Shown piece after piece: positions 36,701-44,580 of a DNA stretch of 64,000 nucleotides. Position numbers and translations under genes: made by a program. Below the pieces are notes generated by a model. It had not been told where the DNA came from. It was given only the letters and a program-made list of their open reading frames with translations, and ran no database searches. The first letter of the stretch is position 1. The number at the start of each line of letters is the position of its first letter. Origin of the DNA: Streptomyces gobiensis (lineage in GTDB: Bacteria; Actinomycetota; Actinomycetes; Streptomycetales; Streptomycetaceae); assembly GCF_021216675.1 (NCBI RefSeq), contig NZ_CP086120.1, positions 2,400,501-2,464,500 on the forward strand, written 5' to 3'.

Positions 36701-38356
36701 TCAGAAGCCCCGCGTCCGCTTCGCCCCGCGCCGCCCCGGCAACGGCGTCTCCACCCCCGGAGACTTGATGAAGAGCCGGGCCAACTCGTTGCCGAGATTC
36801 ACCCCGATGGCGATAGCCAGCGCCAGCGCCACCGCCGTGGCGAGATGCTGGATGCCCTTGTCCATGTCCCCCTGCGCGATCCCCAGCAGCCCGAAGTAGA
36901 TCGCGCTACCAGGCAGCAACGGACCAATCGCCGCCGTGATGTACGGCATCGCGGAGACGAACTGATAGCGGGACATCAGCTGGCCGAAGAGGCCGACAAG
37001 CCCGGCCGCCGCGACCGTCGCGGGCACCGGGTCCATTTCGGCGGTGTGGGCCAGCGTGCCGAACACCAGCCACGCGACACCGCCATTGAACGTGGCCCAC
37101 ACCACGGTGTGACGTTCCTGCTGGAGCAGTACGCAGAAGGCCAGCGCCAGCAGCATCGCGGCGAAGATCTGAATCACCGGCCGCTCGACATGGTGCACCA
37201 CGTCCGGGTTGAACCGCGCGCCGAGCTGACCGCCCACATACAGCACCGTCAGCACCCCGAAGACGATGCCGACGATGAGATAGATGACCTCCAGGAGCCG
37301 CGCTCCCGCGGTGATGTAGTAGCCGGTCAGCCCGTCGTGCACCGCGGCCACCAGCGCCCGCCCCGGGATCAGCGCGAAGAGTCCACCCGTGATCACCGCG
37401 GAGGCCCGTACATCCCCCAGCACCGGATGATCAGACAGCACAACCGTTACGCCCATCGCGGCGGACGGCATGGCCGCCGCCACGAACTGGTAGAACTCCG
37501 GCAGCCCCCGGCCTGAGCTCAGCCAGGCCAGCCGGTCTCCCGCCATCGCGCCGAGCGCCGCGAGCAGGAAGACCAGCCAGCCGCCGCCGACCAGCGTCGC
37601 CGCCGCCCCCGCCAGCAGCCCGCTGGCCAGGGTGAGCGTCCCCTTCGAATACGGGTGCCGGTTACGGCGGATCTCCGCGAGGCGGCCGTACGCCTCCTCC
37701 AGGGTCACGTGCCCGGACGTGATGTCATCGACCAGCCGGAAGACCGCCGCCAGCCGGGTGTAGTCGGTGCCCCGGCGCCGTACGGTCCGGCTCAGCGTCA
37801 CCGGATCGTCGACCAGCGACGGCTGATGGGTGACCGAGATCAGCGTGAACGTGACGGTCGGCTCACAGCGGTCCAGCCCATACGCGTGGGCGACACCGAA
37901 CATCGCCGCCTCAACATCCTCCGCGCCCTCGCCGCCCCCGAGCAGCAGATCGCCGATCCGGAGCGTGAGGTCGAGCACACGCGGGACGGAAGGCCCGTGC
38001 TCGCCCTCCACCCGTTCCAGCCGCTCAGGCGCGGGCCGCTCGGCGAGCGGCGTACGCACCATGGCGCGCATACGGTCCTGCCAGGGCACATTGGGCTGCG
38101 CCAGCGGCCCTATCGCGGGGGTGCCCTTGGCGGGCGTGAAGGCGAAGGCGCTGTGCTCCGGCTCCGGCGGCTGGGGCTGCTTGAAGCCTTCCGGAACAGC
38201 GAACTCCGAGGTGGGGTGCTCCTCCTCCGGCGCGGGTGGCATCGGAACACCCAGCGGCGGGGTGAACGCGCTGTGCGCCTCGTCCGAGGAGGGCTTGGCG
38301 TCCTCGGAGCCTTCCGATTCCGCGCCAGCGTCATTCCGCTTCGGGTCCCCGACCAC
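36701..38356 (-). CDS. threonine/serine exporter, ThrE/DUF1212 family
   Basis: A 551-residue membrane protein. A disordered, acidic N-terminus of ~115 residues precedes the ThrE domain (VLDLTLRIGDLLLGGGEGAE, RCEPTVTFTLISVTHQPSLV). About ten helices follow (LLAGAAATLVGGGWLVFLLA, VIYLIVGIVFGVLTVLYVGG, FVSAMPYITAAIGPLLPGSA), combining the two halves that are separate genes in other bacteria. ThrE of Corynebacterium exports threonine and serine by proton motive force. Substrate here is inferred. It is divergent from the DUF368 gene. Confidence 0.9.
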   Translation of the reverse strand: MVGDPKRNDAGAESEGSEDAKPSSDEAHSAFTPPLGVPMPPAPEEEHPTSEFAVPEGFKQPQPPEPEHSAFAFTPAKGTPAIGPLAQPNVPWQDRMRAMVRTPLAERPAPERLERVEGEHGPSVPRVLDLTLRIGDLLLGGGEGAEDVEAAMFGVAHAYGLDRCEPTVTFTLISVTHQPSLVDDPVTLSRTVRRRGTDYTRLAAVFRLVDDITSGHVTLEEAYGRLAEIRRNRHPYSKGTLTLASGLLAGAAATLVGGGWLVFLLAALGAMAGDRLAWLSSGRGLPEFYQFVAAAMPSAAMGVTVVLSDHPVLGDVRASAVITGGLFALIPGRALVAAVHDGLTGYYITAGARLLEVIYLIVGIVFGVLTVLYVGGQLGARFNPDVVHHVERPVIQIFAAMLLALAFCVLLQQERHTVVWATFNGGVAWLVFGTLAHTAEMDPVPATVAAAGLVGLFGQLMSRYQFVSAMPYITAAIGPLLPGSAIYFGLLGIAQGDMDKGIQHLATAVALALAIAIGVNLGNELARLFIKSPGVETPLPGRRGAKRTRGF

Positions 38357-38460
38357 TACCAGCTTTCTCCTTCTGCCCCCAGAGGGTGCCTATGACCGGA
38401 AGCATAAGATGAACCCCGCCGCACCGCCCGCTTGAGGGCTTCCCGGGGAAACAGGAGATC

Positions 38461-39396
38461 ATGGCCAACTCACTCGGCACCCGACTGTTCAACGCGTTCC
38501 GCGGGTCACTCATCGGCGCCGCCGAGGTGGTACCCGGTGTCAGCGGCGGCACGGTCGCTCTGATCATCGGCGTCTACGAAAAGCTCATCGGCGGCGCCGG
38601 GAACATCACCACGGCCGTCCGCTACGGCCTCACCGATCTGCCCCGCGGCCGGGGCACGGCGCGGGCCGCAGCGGAGCTGCGCAAGGTCGACTGGGGGGTC
38701 ATCTTTCCCCTGATGATCGGCATGGCCGCCGCCCTGGTGCTGGGCGCCAAGCTGATCGCCCCGCTGGTGGAGGACCACCAGCAGTACGCGTACGCGCTCT
38801 TCTTCGGCCTGGTGCTGGCCTCCCTGTGGATCCCCTTCACCCACTCGGGCCGCCGCTGGACGCCGGCCAACTACGCGCTGGCTCTGCTCGTAGCGGCAGG
38901 CGCGTTCCTGCTCACGGGGCTGCCCCCGGCGAACGGGACCGTCAGCCCCGTAAGCATCTTCCTGGGTGGCTCGGTCGCCATCTGCGCCCTGGTGCTGCCG
39001 GGCCTGTCCGGCTCCTTCATTCTGCTGACGCTCGGGCTGTACGAGCCGGTGATCGACGCAGCGAACAACCGGGACCTGGGCCTGCTGGCCGCCTTCGGCC
39101 TCGGCTGCCTCGTCGGCCTGGCGCTCTTCGTCAAGCTGCTGAAGTGGCTGCTGGAGCACCATCACCACCTCACCCTGGTGGTGATGACCGGGCTGATGGC
39201 CGGTTCGCTGCGCGCGCTGTGGCCGTGGCAGGACGAGGACCGCAACATCTTCGCCCCCGGCGACGCCGCGCCCCAGACCTTCGCCCTGCTGGCCCTGGGC
39301 TTCGCCATCGTCGTCACGGTCCTCGTGGTGGAACACCGCCTGCGCCGCGCGAAGGCCCAGCCCGACCAGCCCCGCCGCCGCCACGCCCGCGTGTAG
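38461..39396 (+). CDS. DUF368 polyprenyl-phosphate translocase (PopT-type)
   Basis: A 311-residue protein with about eight helices. It begins FRGSLIGAAEVVPGVSGGTV, the DUF368 signature, repeated in inverted-topology fashion by GGSVAICALVLPGLSGSFIL. Recent work on this family (PopT) shows it returns undecaprenyl phosphate across the membrane for reuse in cell-wall synthesis; the function is assigned here by family. Its divergent neighbour is the ThrE-type exporter and its convergent neighbour, 9 bp away, the TipAL-like gene. Confidence 0.9.
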   Translation: MANSLGTRLFNAFRGSLIGAAEVVPGVSGGTVALIIGVYEKLIGGAGNITTAVRYGLTDLPRGRGTARAAAELRKVDWGVIFPLMIGMAAALVLGAKLIAPLVEDHQQYAYALFFGLVLASLWIPFTHSGRRWTPANYALALLVAAGAFLLTGLPPANGTVSPVSIFLGGSVAICALVLPGLSGSFILLTLGLYEPVIDAANNRDLGLLAAFGLGCLVGLALFVKLLKWLLEHHHHLTLVVMTGLMAGSLRALWPWQDEDRNIFAPGDAAPQTFALLALGFAIVVTVLVVEHRLRRAKAQPDQPRRRHARV

Positions 39397-39404
39397 ACCC
39401 CGGG

Positions 39405-40163
39405 TCAGACCGCGCGGGCCGCGTTGGCGAGGATCGCCCCCCGCAGATACACGGCCAAGCCGGGCTTGATGTTCTCGTATGTCGCGGTGAACCGCTCATC
39501 CGCGACATACATCTCCGCGAGCCCGGTATGCACCTCGTACCCGCAGTCGTAGAAGTACCGGCAGATCTGCTGCCGGTGCTCCTCGGCCAGCTCCATCGCG
39601 GCCGGTGACTGCGGCCCGGCCCCGGACTCCATCAGCGCGACGATCCGCCGGTTGAGGTCGCCCTGCTCAGCCTTGATCCGCAGCCAGTCCTCCTTGCCGT
39701 ACGCAGCGACCCGCCGCTGCGACTCCCGGTACGGTTCACCGCCGCCCCAGCGCCGCTCCGCCTCCTGCGCATACTCATCCGGATCAAAGTCCCCGAAGAC
39801 CTCGAACTTCTCCTCGGGCGTGAGATTGATGCCCATCCTCCGTGCCTCCATGGCCTCTTCAATGGCGGCGGCCATCTTCCGCAGCTTCTCCATCCGGTCA
39901 GCCAGCAGCCGGTGCTGCCGCCGCAGATGCGCGTACGGATCCGCGCCCGGGTCATCAAGCAGCTGAGCGACTTCCTCCAGCGGGAAGCCCAGCTCCCGGT
40001 AGAAGAGGATCTGCTGCAACCGGTCCAGATCGGCATCGCTGTACCGCCGGTGCCCCGCGTAAGTGCGCTCGCTGGGCGCCAGCAGCCCGATCTCGTCGTA
40101 GTGGTGCAAGGTGCGCACCGTGACCCCGGCGAAACCGGCGACCTGACCAACGGAGTAGCCCAC
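39405..40163 (-). CDS. tipA: TipAL-like MerR-family multidrug-responsive activator
   Basis: A 252-residue protein matching TipAL in length and layout. The MerR winged helix is VGYSVGQVAGFAGVTVRTLH followed by AGHRRYSDADLDRLQQILFY; the TipAS drug-binding domain begins MGINLTPEEKFEVFGDFDPD at residue ~110. GTG 40163 is chosen to match the family start. In TipAL thiopeptides attach to the second Cys of YDCGYEMHTC; here the text reads YDCGYEVHTG, so the equivalent of Cys214 is Gly while the first Cys is kept. Ligand binding may therefore be non-covalent. As in TipA, an internal start at the MGIN Met could give the small form. Confidence 0.93.
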   Translation of the reverse strand: MGYSVGQVAGFAGVTVRTLHHYDEIGLLAPSERTYAGHRRYSDADLDRLQQILFYRELGFPLEEVAQLLDDPGADPYAHLRRQHRLLADRMEKLRKMAAAIEEAMEARRMGINLTPEEKFEVFGDFDPDEYAQEAERRWGGGEPYRESQRRVAAYGKEDWLRIKAEQGDLNRRIVALMESGAGPQSPAAMELAEEHRQQICRYFYDCGYEVHTGLAEMYVADERFTATYENIKPGLAVYLRGAILANAARAV

Positions 40164-40303
40164 GTCCGCCGCCTCCTTCTCTCGCTTACACGCTCCACGG
40201 TCCACCCTCACGCCACGTGAGGTGCAAGCGCGACGGCCTTTCGCTGTCCCAGAAAGCAAAAACCCCTACACCCCTGACATCGGCACATGCCAGGCTGCCG
40301 CTC

Positions 40304-40963
40304 ATGCTGGGAATCACCGATCTGCCGACTTATCTGGTGGGCCTTGCCCTGATCATCCTGCTGCCAGGGCCAAACTCGCTCTACGTCCTATCGGTAGCGG
40401 CCCGCCGTGGCGTGCGCGCGGGCTATCAGGCGGCCGGTGGTGTGGTCTGCGGCGACGCGGTGCTGATGATCCTGTCGGCGGGCGGGGTCGCCTCGCTGCT
40501 CAAGGCGAGCCCGGTGGCGTTCTCGGTGGTGAAGTTCGCGGGCGCGGGCTACCTGACCTGGCTCGCGGTGGGCATGCTGCGGGCGGCCTGGAGGCTGTGG
40601 CGCGGCCGGGGCGAGGCGGTGCGGGTCGAGGAGGAAGCGGCCCCCGCACGGCCGATCGGTGAGCGGCCGTACCGCCGAGCGTTGCTGGCCAGCCTGCTCA
40701 ACCCCAAGGCCATCCTGTTCTTCGTCTCCTTCTTCGTGCAGTTCGTGGACCCCGCCTACCCCTATCCGGCACTCTCTTTCGTGGCGCTGGGCACCTGGGC
40801 ACAGCTGTTCAGCATCGCCTATCTGTCGGTGCTGATTTTCAGCGGCGCCCGACTGGCAGCCGCCTTCCGCAAACGCCGTCGGCTCCAGGCCGGATCCTCA
40901 GCAGCAGCAGGCACCGCCTTCCTTGGGTTCGCGGCCAAGCTGTCTATCGCTGGCGGAGGTTAG
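40304..40963 (+). CDS. LysE/LeuE-family amino acid exporter
   Basis: A 219-residue inner-membrane protein with six helices: TYLVGLALIILLPGPNSLYV (PGPN motif), GGVVCGDAVLMILSAGGVAS, KFAGAGYLTWLAVGMLRAAW, LLASLLNPKAILFFVSFFVQ (NPK motif). This pattern is closest to LeuE-type exporters of leucine and other neutral amino acids. Substrate not provable. ATG 40304 is used. It is divergent from the TipAL-like gene with 140 bp between them, where a regulator could act on both. Confidence 0.92.
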   Translation: MLGITDLPTYLVGLALIILLPGPNSLYVLSVAARRGVRAGYQAAGGVVCGDAVLMILSAGGVASLLKASPVAFSVVKFAGAGYLTWLAVGMLRAAWRLWRGRGEAVRVEEEAAPARPIGERPYRRALLASLLNPKAILFFVSFFVQFVDPAYPYPALSFVALGTWAQLFSIAYLSVLIFSGARLAAAFRKRRRLQAGSSAAAGTAFLGFAAKLSIAGGG

Positions 40964-40995
40964 GTCCCGAGAGGTCGTCGGCCAACGCAAGCCTT

Positions 40996-41009
40996 ACGTG
41001 CATGCACGT
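40996..41009. promoter_or_regulatory. 14-bp palindrome ACGTGCATGCACGT
   Basis: A perfect palindrome between the LysE-type gene and the degraded regulator fragment. It contains the ATGCACGT half-site also found upstream of the WhiJ-like locus (45571-45582) and its DUF397 gene (46551-46572). It may be a leftover operator of the lost regulator genes. Confidence 0.5.
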
Positions 41010-41046
41010 CTGCGCTAGATACGTATGGAAACGGGCGCCTTAGGTG

Positions 41047-41223
41047 TTATCGCAGTGCCTCGATGGCGTTGACGATGAGCGCCCGGGCCTCGGCGCCGTA
41101 TACGGCCAGGCCGCGTAGCTGGTCGAACGCTTTCAGGTACAGGGCGATCTCGCTCGGCTGAGTGACGGTCACCCGTGCCGACAGCAACTCGATGGATACG
41201 AGGGTGTCGTCGCAGATGTGGAA
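41047..41223 (-). pseudogene. C-terminal fragment of an XRE-DUF5753 regulator
   Basis: About 58 codons (FHICDDTLVSIELLSARVTV through LIVNAIEAL) match the end of the intact regulator at 58285-59151 at both protein and DNA level, with roughly ten mismatches over ~165 bases counted by eye. The upstream part is unrelated, and the helix-turn-helix is missing. A 74-codon frame runs through it but has no ribosome site. It is a remnant of a duplicated or transferred gene. Confidence 0.8.
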
Positions 41224-41279
41224 GGACCGGACAGGGCAAGCGCGTCGAGCCAGTTCGGCTGATCGACGCACCCCCCTCT

Positions 41280-41429
41280 GACTTTCTACGCTTCGAGCTG
41301 TGGGGCACCCCGCACAATCTCAGTGCGGGGGAGGACATCCGCTACCTCCAGCGCGCAGAGGCCAAACCCCTCGGCCTGCCCGAGTACGACTACTGGCTTT
41401 TCGACAGCCGCATCGTGGCACGGCTCCAG
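41280..41429 (+). pseudogene. C-terminal fragment of a DUF6879 gene
   Basis: About 50 codons read DFLRFELWGTPHNLSAGEDI, then RYLQRAEAKPLGLPEYDYWL and FDSRIVARL. This resembles the C-terminal half of the DUF6879 protein at 57731-58258 (SGTFTNVAAGEQVRWLPRRR, GNDFWLFDDRLI). The N-terminal half is gone. It points away from the XRE fragment, 57 bp away, whereas intact pairs are co-oriented, so an inversion or junction must lie between them. Confidence 0.65.
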
Positions 41430-41489
41430 TTGATCAGCGCAGGGCTTCGGGCAACGCAGTATGAGCCCCAGAGTGGCGCGGCGCGGCGG

Positions 41490-42143
41490 TCACCGCCGTG
41501 GATCGGGGCCACGTAGCTGGTCCGTCCCCGTCGCGTACGGGTTCTCCGCGCCCTCCGGGAGTACGTTCACTTCCCGCTCGCCCTCGCCCGCCATCACATA
41601 CGCGCCGTTCTCCAGCCGCTCGATCAGGCCGCGGGTCCACTCCGCGCCGCTGTCGGAGGTGTGGACCCACAGGCCCATGATCTCGCCGATGTGTCCCCAC
41701 TCCTCGGGTGTGGAGCCCTCCGGGGTCCAGTGCTGGGTGACTTCGGCGCGCCAGTCCTCCAGGGCGGCCACCCGCTCCTTGAGCAGTGCGATGGCCTCCT
41801 CGCGGGGCAGGTCGACGATGAAGCCGACGCCGGAGGTCAGCATGTCCTGCTTTTCGTCGATCGCCGTCAGCGCGTGACGGAGCAGCTTCAGATACTCCGT
41901 CTCACCGGCGTCGGTGAGTTCGTACTCGGTGCGGGGTGGGCCCCCGGCCGTGCTCGGGGCGACATCGTGGGCACGCAGCAGTCCCTGCTTGGCCAGCTGT
42001 TTGAGCGCGTGGTAAATCGAGCCCGGCTTGGCGTTGGACCACTCGTGGGCGCCCCAGAACTCCAGGTCGTTGCGGACCATATAGCCGTGCGCCCGCCCAT
42101 GCTGGCGTACCGCCCCCAGTACCAGCAGCCGGATCGCTGACAT
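41490..42143 (-). CDS. PadR-family transcriptional regulator
   Basis: A 217-residue regulator with the PadR winged helix (IRLLVLGAVRQHGRAHGYMV, NAKPGSIYHALKQLAKQGLL, PRTEYELTDAGETEYLKLLR) and a C-terminal helical Vir_act_alpha-like domain with coiled-coil character (LPREEAIALLKERVAALEDW). PadR proteins repress neighbouring resistance or detoxification genes until a ligand binds. It is divergent from a glyoxalase-fold gene with 93 bp between them, suggesting control of that gene and itself. Confidence 0.91.
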   Translation of the reverse strand: MSAIRLLVLGAVRQHGRAHGYMVRNDLEFWGAHEWSNAKPGSIYHALKQLAKQGLLRAHDVAPSTAGGPPRTEYELTDAGETEYLKLLRHALTAIDEKQDMLTSGVGFIVDLPREEAIALLKERVAALEDWRAEVTQHWTPEGSTPEEWGHIGEIMGLWVHTSDSGAEWTRGLIERLENGAYVMAGEGEREVNVLPEGAENPYATGTDQLRGPDPRR

Positions 42144-42201
42144 CGTCGCCCTCTCTGCGCGTTCTCTGATCTCACCAGCCTAGATGGTGATGTATTCAAG
42201 T

Positions 42202-42236
42202 TTGACTAGTTGGGCCGGTCTCTCTACGCTCGCGCC
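42202..42236 (+). promoter_or_regulatory. complete leaderless promoter for the VOC gene
   Basis: TTGACT (42202-42207), a 17-bp spacer and TACGCT (42225-42230) form a near-consensus promoter. The ATG at 42237 is only 6 nt past the -10 element, so transcription starts at the start codon. The PadR-type regulator gene is divergent, and its operator probably overlaps. Confidence 0.75.
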
Positions 42237-42959
42237 ATGACTGAGAAAGTGGCTCCGGGCCTCAGCTGCCCGTCTCTCTCCGAACAGCTGGACTTCTACC
42301 GGGCCCTCGGCTTCGAGGTGACCTACGAGCAGCACCGGCCCTACTCCTTCGGCGCCGTCGAGTACGGCGACGGTATCGAGCTGCACTTCGTCGTGGACGA
42401 CTCGGTTGTCCCCGAGGAGTCCTGGGGCGGCTGTTACATCACGACGGACCGGGTGGACGAGCTCTACGCGGCCTTCCGGGCCGGACTCAAGCAGGCCTTC
42501 GGCAAGATACCCACCCATGGCATTCCCCGGATCGGGCAGCTGAAGGACACCTCCTACGGAGTCCGCCAGTTTCTGCTGACAGATCCCGGCGGCAACTCCG
42601 TCCGCGTCGGTCAGCCGAATGGCGAACCCCTGGAGCACGGCCCGGCCCCGAAGGAGAAGTTTGCCAAGGCGGTGCACTACGGCTGGCTGCTGGGGGAGTC
42701 CAAGGGCGATCCGGCTCAGGGCGCCAGAATCCTCGACCGTGCTCTGGCCGAGGAGACCCCTGCCTCCCAGGCGGAGTATGTGTTGGCGCTGATCCTGCGG
42801 GCCGATCTTGCGGCGCAGCTGAAGGATACGGAGACCGCGCGACGGCTGCTGGCCGAGGCGGAACCGGTGGAGGCGGAGCTCAGCGAGGCCGAGCGGGCGT
42901 CGGTGGCCGACGAGCTGGAGCGGGCGGCGGATCTGCGGGCGGCGCTCGGGGGCGACTGA
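42237..42959 (+). CDS. VOC (glyoxalase/bleomycin-resistance) fold protein
   Basis: A 240-residue protein. Residues 1-125 are the VOC fold (GLSCPSLSEQLDFYRALGFE, GIELHFVVDDSVVPEESWGG, QFLLTDPGGNSVRVGQPNGE), with possible metal ligands H53 and a C-terminal Asp/Glu. The second half is helical and TPR-like (DPAQGARILDRALAEETPAS, DTETARRLLAEAEPVEAELS), unusual for simple VOC resistance proteins. Related proteins bind drugs such as bleomycin or act as dioxygenases. Ligand unknown. The divergent PadR-type gene likely controls it. Confidence 0.87.
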   Translation: MTEKVAPGLSCPSLSEQLDFYRALGFEVTYEQHRPYSFGAVEYGDGIELHFVVDDSVVPEESWGGCYITTDRVDELYAAFRAGLKQAFGKIPTHGIPRIGQLKDTSYGVRQFLLTDPGGNSVRVGQPNGEPLEHGPAPKEKFAKAVHYGWLLGESKGDPAQGARILDRALAEETPASQAEYVLALILRADLAAQLKDTETARRLLAEAEPVEAELSEAERASVADELERAADLRAALGGD

Positions 42960-42975
42960 GCGGCGGAGTTCGCCC

Positions 42976-43003
42976 CGGCCACCCCCGCACCGCCGGGTGG
43001 CCG
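42976..43003. terminator. bidirectional hairpin between convergent genes
   Basis: A 9-bp stem CGGCCACCC (42976-42984) with GGGTGGCCG (42995-43003) around a 10-nt loop. It lies between the VOC gene and the convergent aldehyde dehydrogenase gene. Confidence 0.55.
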
Positions 43004-43064
43004 CTGACGACGACATTACGGGCCCTTGCGGTCAGGTTCGTCCGCAAGGAAGAGAGAGGGGACT

Positions 43065-44522
43065 TCAGAAGGGGAAGCCGCTGCGGCCGTGCTGGATGGC
43101 GATCCACTTCGTCGTGGTGAACGACTCCACGAAGTGCTCGCCGTTCAACCGTCCGAGGCCCGACTGCTTCTCGCCGCCGAAGGGGACGATCGGCTCATCG
43201 GCGACCGTGGAGTCGTTGATGTGGATCATGCCGGTCTCGATCCGGTGGGCGACGGCCACACCCCGGTCGACATCGGCGGTGTGCACGGCCCCGCTGAGAC
43301 CGTACGGGGTGTCATTGGCGACCCGTACGGCCTCGTCCTCACCGTCGACGGGGATGATCAGCGCCACCGGGCCGAAGATCTCCGTACGCAACGCCGGGGC
43401 GTCGGCAGGCAGATCCGTCAGCACCGTCGGCGAGACAAGGCTCCCGTTGGTCTCGCCGCGCAGCAGCACCGTGGCGCCGGCGTCGATGCTCTGCTGGACG
43501 ACGGAGGTGACGCGGTCGGCCTGGCTAGAGTTGATCAACGGGCCGATATGGGTCTGCGGGTCCTGAGGGTCACCGACCTTCAGCGTCTTGATCTTGGCCA
43601 CGAACTTCTCGGTGAACTCCTTCTCCACGCTGCGGTCGACAATGACCCGGTTGGCCGCCATACAGACCTGGCCCTGGTGAACGAACCGGCTGAATACGGC
43701 CGCGTCCACGGCGTAGTCCACATCGGCGTCATCGAGGACGATCAGCGCGCTGTTGCCGCCCAGTTCCAGTACGGCGTGCTTGAAGTGGCTGGCGGCGACC
43801 GTCGCGACATGGCGGCCGACGGTGTCCGAGCCGGTGAAGGAGATGACCTTCGGGACCGGATGTTCCAGCAGCGCGTCGCCGATCTCCGCGATATCGGTGA
43901 TGACGACGTTGAGAAGCCCCTTCGGCAGCCCCGCGTCCTCCAGGATTCTGGCGACCAGCGAGCCACCGCAGATGGGGGTGTTCTGGTGCGGCTTGAGCAC
44001 CACCGCGTTGCCCAGGGCGAGCGCGGGGGCCACCGACTTGAGGGAGAGCAGGAAGGGGAAGTTGAAGGGGGAGATGACGCCTACGACGCCCACCGGCAGC
44101 CGGTAGACGCGGTTCTCCTTGCCGTCCACCGGCGAGGGGACGATCTGGCCCTTGGCGCGCAGCGCCAACTGCATGGACTCGCGCAGGAACTCCTTGGCGA
44201 GGTGCAGCTCGAAGGCGGCCTTCAGCCGGGTGCCGCCGAGCTCGGCGATGATCGCCTCGGTGAGCTCCTGCTCCCGGTCCTCTATCAGGCGTATCGCACG
44301 CTCGAAGACCAGACGCCGGGTGTACGGATTGGTGGCCGCCCAGGCGGGCTGGTGCCGCTCAGCCGCGCGATAGGCCTGATCGACCTCATCCCTCGTGGCC
44401 ACGGTGATGGAGCAGAGCTTCTCGCCGTTGTACGGGTTGAAGTCGATGATGTCCCAGGAACCGGTCCCCGGCACCCATTCACCATCGATGTGCTGATACG
44501 CCAAGTCCGTGAAATAGGGCAT
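43065..44522 (-). CDS. aldehyde dehydrogenase (NAD(P)+-dependent)
   Basis: A 485-residue ALDH, closest in pattern to benzaldehyde/vanillin-type enzymes. Motifs are VGVVGVISPFNFPFLLSLKS, SFTGSDTVGRHVATVAASHF, the catalytic Glu in HAVLELGGNSALIVLDDADV and the nucleophile Cys in VHQGQVCMAANRVIVDRSVE. The C-terminal KQSGLGRLNGEHFVESFTTT is typical. It oxidises an aldehyde to the acid; substrate not determinable. AAGGA precedes the ATG. An inverted repeat upstream (44556-44569) may be an operator. The XRE regulator gene upstream ends 58 bp away. Confidence 0.94.
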   Translation of the reverse strand: MPYFTDLAYQHIDGEWVPGTGSWDIIDFNPYNGEKLCSITVATRDEVDQAYRAAERHQPAWAATNPYTRRLVFERAIRLIEDREQELTEAIIAELGGTRLKAAFELHLAKEFLRESMQLALRAKGQIVPSPVDGKENRVYRLPVGVVGVISPFNFPFLLSLKSVAPALALGNAVVLKPHQNTPICGGSLVARILEDAGLPKGLLNVVITDIAEIGDALLEHPVPKVISFTGSDTVGRHVATVAASHFKHAVLELGGNSALIVLDDADVDYAVDAAVFSRFVHQGQVCMAANRVIVDRSVEKEFTEKFVAKIKTLKVGDPQDPQTHIGPLINSSQADRVTSVVQQSIDAGATVLLRGETNGSLVSPTVLTDLPADAPALRTEIFGPVALIIPVDGEDEAVRVANDTPYGLSGAVHTADVDRGVAVAHRIETGMIHINDSTVADEPIVPFGGEKQSGLGRLNGEHFVESFTTTKWIAIQHGRSGFPF

Positions 44523-44555
44523 GCCATTCCTTCGGAGGGGGGTGGATACACTACT

Positions 44556-44569
44556 GATGAGTCGTCATC
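44556..44569. promoter_or_regulatory. inverted repeat upstream of the aldehyde dehydrogenase
   Basis: GATGA-GTCG-TCATC lies about 35 bp before the ALDH start, just upstream of a TAGTGT-like -10 on the minus strand. It is a candidate operator only; the arms are short. Confidence 0.35.
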
Positions 44570-44580
44570 GTACTGGCGTT

